From: Nemertoderma westbladi
Taxonomy: Eukaryota; Xenacoelomorpha; Nemertodermatida; Nemertodermatidae
DNA: 51,080 bases
NCBI GenBank assembly: GCA_032718475.1
Contig: JAUCBJ010003254.1
Coordinates: 1-51,080 of the forward strand
Reading direction: 5' to 3'
Both the position numbers and the translations under genes were made by a program. Positions 11,501-21,344 of the stretch are shown piece after piece. How positions within the stretch are numbered: the first letter of the stretch is position 1; each line of letters opens with the position of its first letter. A model generated the notes under the pieces. The model did not search any database, was not told the origin of the DNA, and worked only from the letters and a program-made list of their open reading frames with translations.

Positions 11501-14500
11501 TGCAACTTACTTGCTTGACTTGGATGTGCAACTTACTTGCTTGACTTGGATGTGCAACTTACTTGCTTGACTTGGATGTGCAACTTACTTGCTTGACTTG
11601 GATGTGCAACTTACTTACTTGACTTGGATGTGCAACTTACTTGACTTGGATGTGCAACTTACTTGACTTGGATGTGCAACTTACTTGACTTGGATGTGCA
11701 ACTTACTTGACTTGGATGTGCAACTTACTTGACTTGGATGTGCAACTTACTTGACTTGGATGTGCAACTTACTTGACTTGGATGTGCAACTTACTTGACT
11801 TGGATGTGCAACTTACTTGACTTGGATGTGCAACTTACTTGACTTGGATGTGCAACTTACTTGACTTGGATGTGCAACTTACTTGACTTGGATGTGCAAC
11901 TTACTTGACTTGGATGTGCAACTTACTTGACTTGGATGTGCAACTTACTTGACTTGGATGTGCAACTTACTTGACTTGGATGTGCAACTTACTTGACTTG
12001 GATGTGCAACTTACTTGACTTGGATGTGCAACTTACTTGACTTGGATGTGCAACTTACTTGACTTGGATGTGCAACTTACTTGACTTGGATGTGCAACTT
12101 ACTTGACTTGGATGTGCAACATACTTGACTTGATGTGCAACATACTTGACTTGATGTGCAACATACTTGACTTGATGTGCAACATACTGGACTTGATGTG
12201 CAACTTACTGGACTTGATGTGCAACTTACTTGACTTGCATACTTGACTTGCAACTTACTTGACTTGCAACTTACTTGACTTGTATGTGCAACTTAATTGA
12301 CTTGTATGTGCAACTTACTTGACTTGTATGTGCAACTTACTTGACTTGTATGTGCAACTTACTTGACTTGGATGTGCAACTTACTTGACTTGGATGTGCA
12401 ACTTACTTGACTTGGATGTGCAACTTACTTGACTTGGATGTGCAACTTACTTGACTTGGATGTGCAACTTACTTGACTTGGATGTGCAACTTACTTGACT
12501 TGGATGTGCAACTTACTTGACTTGGATGTGCAACTTACTTGACTTGGATGTGCAACTTACTTGACTTGGATGTGCATGTGCAACATTCTTGACTTGATGT
12601 GCAACAGTGCAACATACTTGACTTGATGTGCAACTTACTTGACTTGGATGTGCAACTTACTTGACTTGGATGTGCAACTTACTTGACTTGGATGTGCAAC
12701 TTACTTGACTTGGATGTGCATGTGCAACATTCTTGACTTGATGTGCAACAGTGCAACATACTTGACTTGATGTGCAACAGTGCAACATACTTGACTTGAT
12801 GTGCAACATACTTGACTTGATGTGCAACATACTTGACTTGATGTGCAACATACTTGAGTTGATGTGCAACATACTTGACTTGATGTGCAACATACTTGAC
12901 TTGATGTGCAACATACTTGACTTGATGTGCAACATACTTGACTTGATGTGCAACATACTTGACTTGATGTGCAACATACTTGACTTGATGTGCAACATAC
13001 TTGACTTGATGTGCAACATACTTGACTTGATGTGCAACATACTTGACTTGATGTGCAACATACTTGACTTGATGTGCAACATACTTGACTTGATGTGCAA
13101 CATACTTGACTTGATGTGCAACATACTTGACTTGATGTGCAACATACTTGACTTGATGTGCAACATACTTGACTTGATGTGCAACATACTTGACTTGATG
13201 TGCAACATACTTGACTTGATGTGCAACATACTTGACTTGATGTGCAACATACTTGACTTGATGTTCAACATACTTGACTTGATGTGCAACATACTTGACT
13301 TGATGTGCAACATACTTGACTTGATGTGCAACATACTTGACTTGATGTGCAACTTACTTGACTTGATGTGCAACTTACTTGACTCGATGTGCAACTTACT
13401 TGACTCGATGTGCAACTTACTTGACTCGATGTGCAACTTACTTGACTCGATGTGCAACTTACTTGACTCGATGTGCAACTTACTTGACTCGATGTGCAAC
13501 TTACTTGACTCGATGTGCAACTTACTTGACTCGATGTGCAACTTACTTGACTCGATGTGCAACTTACTTGACTCGATGTGCAACTTACTTGACTCGATGT
13601 GCAACTTACTTGACTTGATGTGCAACTTACTTGACTTGATGTGCAACTTACCTGACTTGATGTGCAACTTACCTGACTTGATGTGCAACTTACTTGACCC
13701 TTAACTTGATGTGCAACTTACTTGACCCTTAACTTGATGTGCAACTCACATAACTTGATGTGCAACTCGCGACTTGACTTGATGTGCAACTTACTTGACT
13801 TGATGTGCAACTTACTTGACTTGATGTGCAACTTACTTGACTTGATGTGCAACTTACTTGACTTGATGTGCAACTTACTTGACTTGATGTGCAACTTACC
13901 TGACTTGATGTGCAACTTACCTGACTTGATGTGCAACTTACTTGACTTGATGTGCAACTTACTTGACTTGATGTGCAACTTACTTGACTTGATGTGCAAC
14001 TTACTTGACTTGATGTGCAACTTACTTGACTTGATGTGCAACTTACTTGACTTGATGTGCAACTTACTTGACTTGATGTGCAACTTACTTGACTTGATGT
14101 GCAACTTACTTGACTTGATGTGCAACTTACTTGACTTGATGTGCAACTTACTTGACTTGATGTGCAACTTTCTTGACTTGATGTGCAACTTACTTGACTT
14201 GATGTGCAACTTACTTGACTTGATGTGCAACTTACTTGACTTGATGTGCAACTTACTTGACTTGATGTGCAACTTTCTTGACTTGATGTGCAACTTTCTT
14301 GACTTGATGTGCAACTTACTTGACTTGATGTGCAACTTACTTGACTTGATGTGCAACTTACTTGACTTGATGTGCAACTTACTTGACTTGATGTGCAACT
14401 TACTTGACTTGATGTGCAACTTACTTGACTTGATGTGCAACTTACTTGACTTGATGTGCAACTTACTTGACTTGATGTGCAACTTACTTGACTTGATGTG

Positions 14501-15375
14501 CAACTTACTTGACTTGATGTGCAACTTACTTGACTTGATGTGCAACTTACTTGACTTGATGTGCAACTTACTTGACTTGATGTGCAACTTACTTGACTTG
14601 ATGTGCAACTTACTTGACTTGATGTGCAACTTACTTGACTTGATGTGCAACTTACTTGACTTGATGTGCAACTTACTTGACTTGATGTGCAACTTACTTG
14701 ACTTGATGTGCAACTTACTTGACTTGATGTGCAACTTACTTGACACTTGATGTGCAACTTACTTGACACTTGATGTGCAACTTACTTGACACTTGATGTG
14801 CAACTTACTTGACACTTGATGTGCAACTTACTTGACACTTGATGTGCAACTTACTTGACACTTGATGTGCAACTTACTTGACACTTGATGTGCAACTTAC
14901 GTGACACTTGATGTGCAACTTGATGTGCAACTTACTTGAGACTTGATGTGCAACTTACTTGAGACTTGATGTGCAACTTACTTGACACTTGATGTGCAAC
15001 TTACTTGACACTTGATGTGCAACTTACTTGACACTTGATGTGCAACTTACTTGACACTTGATGTGCAACTTACTTGACACTTGATGTGCAACTTACTTGA
15101 GACTTGATGTGCAACTTACTTGAGACTTGATGTGCAACTTACTTGACTTGAAGTGCAACTTACTTGACTTGATGTGCAGCTTACTTGACTTGATGTGCAG
15201 CTTACTTGACTTGATGTGCAACTTACTTGACTTGATGTGCAACTTACTTGACTTGATGTGCAACTTACTTGACTTGATGTGCAACTTACTTGACTTGATG
15301 TGCAACTTACTTGACTTGATGTGCAACTTACTTGACCTGATGTGCAAATTACTTGACTTGATGTGCAAGACTTGA
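8541..15375. repeat. GATGTGCAAC satellite family, sub-arrays of 17-26 bp
   Basis: There are hundreds of tandem units around a shared GATGTGCAAC core. The period changes in blocks: 26 bp (about 8.57-9.9 kb), 17 bp (9.94-10.13 and 10.54-10.9 kb, with CTTCGTTG variants), 22 bp (10.93-12.12 kb, first with TTGCTAGA and then TTACTTGA), 21 bp (12.12-14.73 kb, ATACTTGA, then ACTCGA, then ACTTGA variants), and 23 bp (14.73-15.13 kb). The array fills the F-G intron. Where the period is 21 bp, long frames open on both strands. They are artefacts of a repeat length divisible by three. Confidence 0.95.
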
Positions 15376-15384
15376 TAGTTTACT

Positions 15385-15770
15385 GACTTTGTATAATATA
15401 CTAGGTGACTGGTGACTTCGTATATTACACTAGGTGACTTGGTATATTACACTAGGTGACTTGGTATATTACACTAGGTCACTTGGTATATTACACTAGG
15501 TGACTTGGTATATTACACTAGGTGACTTGGTATATTACACTAGGTGACTTGGTATATTATACTAGGTGACTTGGTATATTACACTAGGTGACTTGGTATA
15601 TTACACTAGGTGACTTGGTATATTATACTAGGTGACTTGGTATATTACACTAGGTGACTTGGTATATTACACTAGGTGACATGGTATAGTATACTAGCCG
15701 ACTTGGTATAGTTTACTGGGTGATTTGGTATAGTTTACTAGGTGACTATACTTGATATATTATACTAGGT
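15385..15770. repeat. 22-bp tandem repeat, about 16 units
   Basis: The unit contains TAGGTGACTTGGTATATTA plus CAC or TAC. It directly follows the GATGTGCAAC array and ends about 45 bp before exon F. Later units decay (tatagtttactgggtga). Confidence 0.9.
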
Positions 15771-15816
15771 AAGTTGGTATTGTATATAAGAGTAATATAC
15801 ATTAAACTCAACTCAC

Positions 15817-16152
15817 CCCAATTACACGACCCCCTCGCTCCCGTCGTGGACGAACGATAATCGGTTTTGGACGACGGGATCGAGTGCGAGGGGGGGTCTC
15901 CATCGCGGACATCTGTGAGAATGGTGCTACGATGTCGGGCGTCGATTGGTTTGTCTCAGAATAAACGCCAGGAGAAACACCCACGACAGGGGAGAAGGTG
16001 GGTGTAGATCCCGCTAGTGGTGAGAAGATGGGACTTCCCGCTCGAGGGGAGATCGAAGGTATCACCAAAGGTGAGAGCCTAGGGAGCATGGAGCCTCCCA
16101 AAATGATACGAGATCGCAACGCATCTAAAGGGATAGGCGAAGCGGTGCTATC
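15817..16152 (-). CDS. Exon F: Ser/Pro-rich linker with basic C-terminal tail, 112 codons
   Basis: The acceptor is a T-rich tract ending in ttttag before GATAGC. The donor is GGG before GTGAGT. The length is 336 nt and phase 0 on both sides. The product has repeated SP/FSP motifs (SPRAGSPIFSP, TPTFSPVVG), then MSAMETPPRTRSRRPKP and an Arg-rich end (RPRRERGGR). It looks like a disordered, phosphorylatable, possibly nucleic-acid-contacting linker. DALRS is shared with exon B. Downstream on the minus strand lies a 7.35 kb intron made almost wholly of tandem repeats. Confidence 0.7.
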
Positions 16153-16648
16153 CTAAAAACAAATAAATAGATAATGTTAATATAATAATTTAAAATATCA
16201 ATATGTTAATAAAAATTTTGGCTAAAAATATATAAAGTTATAAATATAAAAACATATCTACAACGAAATATAATTATATATTTATAAATTTAAATTTACA
16301 CATCAAGACATGTGATGTGTTTCCATACACTTTGTGGGATGTACATAGACAAACATGCATCGTTACTATAGAAATAAAAATATCAATAAATCCGGATAGA
16401 AAGTAGGGAAGGAGAGGATATACTAATAACTAACTTATAAAACTTGATTTTTACGCAGTTTGAACTGCTTTCTATCAAATATTGTTCATTTGGTCGAAAC
16501 ACTTTAAATAACATTGTTAAAAATAGGGCAAAATACAATAATACAACATTAAAGATTTTTACCACATAAATTCTTCATTAAAATATATAAATTATATTAA
16601 AATTACTATGATTAAGTTGGGGCAAGGCAAATATAATAATAAACTAAC
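16153..16648. other. E-F intron, AT-rich, no exon seen
   Basis: This is AT-rich sequence without a recognisable exon or repeat. Short open frames in it do not carry splice sites or family motifs. Confidence 0.5.
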
Positions 16649-16762
16649 AATGGAAGGTGTTGATTCTCCATGGCCGAACTCTATAAGCGGTGTAATACAG
16701 ACCTCCGATACAGCCGGGGTCATATCAATATCCTCTGTCTGCTCCCTAGACTCTTGCAGGAC
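16649..16762 (-). CDS. Exon E: diverged third copy of the D-type exon, 38 codons
   Basis: It starts GTCCTGCAAGAG after tgtttag and ends ACACCTTCCATT before GTTAGT. It is 114 nt and phase 0. VLQESREQTEDI at its start parallels VLQEALVREEDQI of exon D1. CGGCCA near its 3' end sits where the D exons carry CGGCCG, 21 nt from the last codon of the shared triplet to the donor. This makes it a likely diverged paralogue of D. The function is unknown. Confidence 0.6.
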
Positions 16763-16889
16763 CTAAACAGCAATATTATATAATTCATAAATGAGAAAGT
16801 CATTTTTGGTACATTGAAGTGGTACATAGTAATTAAATTGTGGTATAACTAACTAGCGAAAAATACCAGGCGACCACATTAAGAGCTGG

Positions 16890-17910
16890 AACGCAGAACC
16901 TGGTTTCAAACTTCCTGTTGCATGTGGGTGCAACGGGAGGGAATAACATGTGGGTGGAAAGGGGGGGAATTTCATGTGGGTGTAACGGGATGGACTGGAT
17001 AGTGTGCAAAGGGAAGTTAAACATTGGTGGATCAGGATTGAGTTGCAGGTGGGGTATGGGAGGGAGTTACAGATAATTGGAACGGGAAGGAGTTGCAAGT
17101 GAGTGAAACGTTTTTAGTTACAGTTGGAATGGGATGGAGTTACAGGGGGTGATACGGGATAGAGTTACATGTGGAGTAGATGGAACGGGATAGAGTCAGA
17201 GGTGGGTGGAACGGGTGCGAGTTACAATTGTTTCGAACAGGAGAGAGTTTTACAGGTGATTGGAATGGGAGGGAGTTACAAGTGTGTAACGAGACGGAGG
17301 GGAGGGGGGGAGTTACAAGTGGGTAGAAAGAAAACGAGAGACAGGTGGATGGAAGGGGAGAGTGGGGGAGTTACAGGACAGTGGAACGGGAGGGAGTTAC
17401 ATGTGAAAAGAAAGGGAACGAGTTTCCGTTGGGTAGAAGGTGGGGGGGGGGGGGGGGGGGGGGGCTACAGGATGATGGAATGGCATGGTGTTTAGGTGGG
17501 TGAAACAGAGGAGGGGAATTGCAGGATGGTGTAAGTTACAGGTGGGTAGAAAGGGAACGAGTTACAGACAGATGGGTGGAAAGTCAATGAGTTACAGGTG
17601 GATGGAAAGGGGACGGTTTACAGGTGGGAGAAACGGGAGGGAGTTACAGGTGGGAGAAACGAGAGGGAGTTACGGTGGGGGGGGGGGGGGGAAATTTACC
17701 AATGAGTTGAATAAGGTAAAGTTGAATAGGAATGAATTTAAACATGTGGAGTGAAACAGGAGTGAGTTGAATCAGGTTGAGTGGAACCGGAGTGAGTTCA
17801 ATCAGGTGAGTAACAGGATGGGAAGAGGAGTGATTTAAATCACGTCTATTGGAACAGGACAGGAGTGAGTTGAATCATGTGGAGTGGAAAAGGAGTGAGT
17901 TTGTAATACA
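16890..17910. repeat. G-rich degenerate minisatellite with poly-G runs
   Basis: Imperfect units of roughly 25-30 bp are built on GAGTTACAGGTGGGTGGAACGG-like words and grade into GAGTGAGTTGAATCAGG words. It contains uninterrupted G runs at 17442-17464 (23 G) and 17677-17691 (15 G). It lies in the Z1-E intron, so the transcript strand would be C-rich. Confidence 0.8.
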
Positions 17911-17925
17911 ATTAAGTAAACTAAC

Positions 17926-18171
17926 CATAGATTCTGGTTCGTTCTGGCGGCCGGACTCGGCTACGCTACTCTCGGCGGCCTCGATATCGAACATCTCGAC
18001 ATCTTGTGGATCTTCCATAAGTTCCGCCTCATCCATGTTGTCCCGGTATATACCGTAACGCTCGTGGAAGATTCTCATCGGGCAGGTGCCCCGGTTATGG
18101 TTCCTCTTGCCGCATCGGCCCTTGCAGTAAGAACATGCTGAGCGCCCCTTACGTTTAGCGGGTTTAGATAA
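17926..18171 (-). CDS. Exon Z1: Cys/His knuckle plus acidic tail, 82 codons
   Basis: The acceptor is taatttcag before TTATCTAAA, and the donor is TCTATG before GTTAGT. It is 246 nt and phase 0. It begins with a basic stretch (KPAKRKGR), then a knuckle with Cys13, Cys16, Cys20, His25 and Cys30 (C-x2-C-x3-C-x4-H-x4-C), followed by PMR. This resembles, but is longer than, the CCHC zinc knuckles of transposases and RNA-binding proteins. After it comes an acidic, Met-containing tail (DEAELMEDPQDVEMFD) ending ESGRQNEPESM. It is paralogous to exon A and exon Z2. Confidence 0.75.
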
Positions 18172-18442
18172 CTGAAATTAAAATAATCATTTAATGAATT
18201 TTAATTAATTATTATATTAGTTATTATTATGTCCCTATATACAGTAGATAGTACTGGTAGTGAAAAAATTTATATTGTTATGGTAATGACAAACAATGAC
18301 AGTAATTCTCTTTGTTTTACCGGCACTAAATTCTACAGTAATTTCAATTACATAATAAAAGAAGATATAGTAAATGTAACTTAGGAACCATTTTTCGCAA
18401 ACAAATAATTCTGAATAACACTAATTATATATATTTACTAAC

Positions 18443-18616
18443 AATCTTGGGGCGGCAATACGGACGGCCGGACTGGATTGGATCCGCTGCTCTACTTCGC
18501 ATAGAATCCACGGATCCAAGACTACAAACATCCGAACCTTCGGACATCGAATCTCCTATCATCGCTATGGCGTCGTCTAGAACTGATATGAGTTGTTTCC
18601 TCCTGCAGGACGTTTC
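18443..18616 (-). CDS. Exon S1: 58-codon module, near-identical twin of S2
   Basis: The acceptor is ttccacag before GAAACG, and the donor is AAGATT before GTTAGT. It is 174 nt and phase 0. It encodes a small Ser/Asp/Met-rich module (LDDAIAMIGDSMSEGSDV) ending SGRPYCRPKI. It differs from S2 at seven nucleotides, six of which change the amino acid. No known domain is recognised. The 11-mer GTCCTGCAGGA, which starts the D1 exon, also lies six bases into this exon, but in a different reading frame. Confidence 0.7.
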
Positions 18617-18849
18617 CTGTGGAAAATGGTAATAAAGAAATAAATAAAACCGGACCGGTACGGGTGAATATATATCTTATTAAATTACAATTACAAACTA
18701 TAAAGGAATAAAATAATATACAGATATTTAGATTAATCTTAGAGACCGGGTATTAAATACTATTGAGTCTAACTATTCTGGAACCGAGAATTCCTTTATG
18801 AACGGCCCCACATTATTTATACAAATATTATATTATTAAATAAACTTAC

Positions 18850-18975
18850 AAGAGGCGGCTGAAGAGCCGAACGGCCGGACACAGTGGGGAGAACGACAGG
18901 CAGAGATACGGCGGTGAAAACTTCCGTAGCTACCGAAATCTGATCCTCCTCTCTTACTAAAGCTTCCTGCAGGAC
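18850..18975 (-). CDS. Exon D1: 42-codon module, twin of D2
   Basis: The acceptor is attgtttag before GTCCTGCAG, and the donor is CCTCTT before GTAAGT. It is 126 nt and phase 0. The product starts VLQEALVREEDQ and continues through a hydrophobic Val/Ala/Leu/Pro stretch (TAVSLPVVLPTV) to SGRSALQPPL. After the first 14 codons the amino-acid sequence is identical to D2. The function is unknown. Confidence 0.7.
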
Positions 18976-19405
18976 CTAAACAATAATAAAATAACGTTTG
19001 GAACTATACTAAGGTGGGTTAATAAATACAATAAAGGTAAAATAAAAGTTCCATTACTGAAATATAACTAGAGAGAATTATTAAAATAAATTATACATAG
19101 CAAAATATATAAATTGAGATAAGTCGTCAAGTAATTGGGTAGTCAGAGCGGTAAATAAGTCACTCGGAATTAACCCATTTGTTTTGTCATCAGTTTATAT
19201 ATTAATTAGCAACCGCATATAGACGAACGCAATATTTATATATATGATAGAAATATATTTAGTGTTCAAATTGAATAAGATGTGATTTCTATGATCGGGA
19301 CTGGGATTATAATTTCCGGCGTGGTCCCAGTTATTCGGAACTACCGGATAGGAATCCCGTTGTAGCACTAATATATTATAGATCAATATAATTAAATAAA
19401 CTCAC

Positions 19406-19744
19406 CATCCGCTCTGGGTCATTCTGGCGGCCGTGCTGGGCAGCACTGCTGCCGATTCCTACGTCAACGTCTACCATTTCGACGTCCTCTCTGACGATTC
19501 CCGCGTCAACGTTTACCATTTCGACGTCAACGTCTACCATTTCGACGTCCTCTCTTAGAAATCCCTCTCTCTCTCTCTCTCTTTCTATGAGAAGACCTTC
19601 GTCCATGGTCTGAGCTGTAATGTCTATGAGAACATGGTATTTTCTCATGACGCAGGTTGTTCTGGGGTGGTATTTCTTCTTGCCGCAACGCCCCTGACAG
19701 TAGGAACAAATAGGGCATCCCTTACGTTTGCGGGCTTTCTTGAA
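19406..19744 (-). CDS. Exon Z2: Cys/His knuckle with expanded acidic repeats, 113 codons
   Basis: The acceptor is ttatttcag before TTCAAG, and the donor is CGGATG before GTGAGT. It is 339 nt and phase 0. A basic N-terminus (KKARKRKG) leads to a knuckle with Cys13, Cys16, Cys20, His26 and Cys31. The His spacing is one residue longer than in exons A and Z1. The tail carries a GA-dinucleotide-coded ERERERE run and an internal repeat of REDVEMVDVDV-type acidic peptides. This makes the exon 93 nt longer than Z1, and it ends QHGRQNDPERM. It has expanded by local slippage while staying in frame. Confidence 0.75.
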
Positions 19745-19930
19745 CTGAAATAAAAATATATAATTTAATTAATTTAGTTTTATTTTGTCCCAATATTAAT
19801 ATTGTAGTTATGAAAAACAACGACAGTAATTTTATTTGTTTTACCGGCACTAAATTCTATAGTAATTTATGTTACAAGAAAAACAAATTATATTAATTTA
19901 ATTAAAAGGTAAATATATAATATATCTTAC

Positions 19931-20104
19931 AATCTGGGGGCGGCAATACGGACGGCCGGACTGGATTGGATCCGCTGCTCTACTTCGCATAGAATCCACG
20001 GATCCAAGACTACAAACATCCGAACCTTCGGACATCGATTCTCCTATCATCGCTATGGCGTCGTCTAGAATCGATAGGGGTTGTTTCCTCCTGCAGGACG
20101 TATC
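19931..20104 (-). CDS. Exon S2: 58-codon module, twin of S1
   Basis: The acceptor is ttccacag before GATACG, and the donor is CAGATT before GTAAGA. It is 174 nt and phase 0. It has the same layout as S1, ending SGRPYCRPQI. Relative to S1 it shows E1D, L9P, I10L, V12I, D22E and K57Q plus one silent change. Flanking intron sequence is also closely similar to the S1 copy, so the duplication covered introns. Confidence 0.7.
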
Positions 20105-20342
20105 CTGTGGAAAACGGTAATAAAGAAATAAATAATACCGGACCGGTACGAGTGAAAATATATCTTATTAAATTACAATTACAAACTATAAAGGAATAAA
20201 ATAATATACAGATATTTAGATTAATCTTAGAGACCGGGTATTAAATACTATTGAGTCTCTATAAGCTATACTGGAACCGAGAATCGCTTTATGAACGGCC
20301 CAACATTATTTATACAAATATTATATTATTAAATAAACTTAC

Positions 20343-20462
20343 AAGAGGCGGCTGAAGAGCCGAACGGCCGGACACAGTGGGGAGGACGACAGGCAGAGAT
20401 ACGGCGGTGAAAACTTCCGTAGCTACCGAAATCTGTTCCTCCTCTGTTGCAGCAATAGCTTC
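20343..20462 (-). CDS. Exon D2: 40-codon module with shifted splice acceptor
   Basis: The D1-equivalent acceptor AG has become AT here (tttat before GTCCTACAG). The next AG, nine bases downstream (cctacag before GAAGCT), keeps the frame and is taken as the start. The donor is CCTCTT before GTAAGT. The exon is 120 nt and phase 0. It encodes EAIAATEEEQIS, followed by the same sequence as D1 to SGRSALQPPL. The function is unknown. Confidence 0.65.
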
Positions 20463-20471
20463 CTGTAGGAC
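20343..20471 (-). repeat. Upstream end of the D-S-Z tandem exon-block duplication (D2 copy)
   Basis: The three exons D2-S2-Z2 (20462-19406) and D1-S1-Z1 (18975-17926) form two tandem copies about 1.49 kb apart, introns included. The D-S intron is almost the same in both (shared tracts such as tttagattaatcttagaga and accggaccggtac). Exon Z has diverged more, with a 93 nt expansion in Z2. Confidence 0.8.
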
Positions 20472-20789
20472 ATAAACAATAATAAAACAACAGTAGATAT
20501 TTACAACAGATAAAATAAACAAGCAACTCCTTAGTAATATGATATCAGCCCTAATATAAATACGGCAATTACGTTTCCATAAAATTAATATATATAATAT
20601 CTTAAGATTGTATGAGACCTCAAGGTAAATAAGTTAAAATTAAATTATTAAATGGTGACAATCAAAATAACATTTTATAAAATAAACAGATATAAATCAT
20701 ACAGTACGGTCATCCGTTATACACACTGTTATACAATGGAGTCCCAAATACAGTGAAGTGATATTGTATATGGGATAGAGTTAACTAAC

Positions 20790-21269
20790 CATCGGTTCCG
20801 ACTCTGTAAGGCGGCCGGACTTGGTCGACATCGACCTCGGAATGAACGCGACGTATCTGTCACCGTCCAATCCGATATGGATGGCCCCACCTCGTCTCCT
20901 TGGGGGGGCGCAGTAACAACTGGGCGCGTTTCGTTGCTGCGCCCGATGGACCGTAATCTCAATCTCCTCCATGTCTCTTATGGCCTCCAGGTTGATGTCG
21001 TTAACCTGGCAATCATCCGCTGCTAGTGAAAGTAAGTAGGCGGCGAACGATTGCGGCCCTCCCGTACGGAAGAGCCACTGCCGGGAATACTTGGCCGTTC
21101 TCAGCGACATGAAGTCGGCCACGTGTTGTTTCAGATAGGAGGCTGATATCCCCCAGCCCGCAGCCGTTGAAACCGCAGATAACTGCGCTAGTGGATGGTT
21201 GGGTATGTCGACCACATCCAGGTTGAGATCGTCCGCGACCTGGCGGAACCAACTCGTTGAATTGGCGAC
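20790..21269 (-). CDS. Exon C: OTU-like domain lacking catalytic residues, 160 codons
   Basis: The acceptor is taaatttag-like (attatttag) before GTCGCC, and the donor is CCGATG before GTTAGT. It is 480 nt and phase 0, and GC-rich against its AT-rich introns. NSTSWFRQVADDL near the N-terminus lines up with the OTU signature DGNCLFRAVADQL, with Ser in place of the nucleophilic Cys. A middle segment (PQSFAAYLLSLAADD, then NDINLEAIRDMEEIEITVH) fits the OTU Tyr-Leu and Leu-Glu-x-Leu...Ile-x-Val helix/strand. IHIGLDGDRYVAFIP fits the catalytic His motif, with Arg in place of His. I read it as a probable OTU pseudo-enzyme, perhaps a binding or scaffold module. The exon ends KSGRLTESEPM. The OTU assignment is by eye and needs a profile search. 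Confidence 0.65.
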
Positions 21270-21344
21270 CTAAATAATTTAAAAATAATAGATAGAAGAG
21301 AAAAAATAGAAGACAAATGTAACTAATATGTAAGATTCAATGAA

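Noticed and set aside
12657-14769. Long open frames (over 300 codons) on both strands of the 21-bp satellite
   Set aside because: A 21-bp period without a stop opens several frames at once on both strands. Products are 7-residue repeats with no splice or start context.
8541-15375. CRISPR-like regular repeats
   Set aside because: Units are directly adjacent with no unique spacers, the genome is eukaryotic, and no cas genes are present.
18443-18620. Starting exon S at the internal GTCCTGCAG instead of GAAACG
   Set aside because: That frame meets TAG before the donor, whereas the GAAACG/GATACG start is open and phase 0 in both copies.
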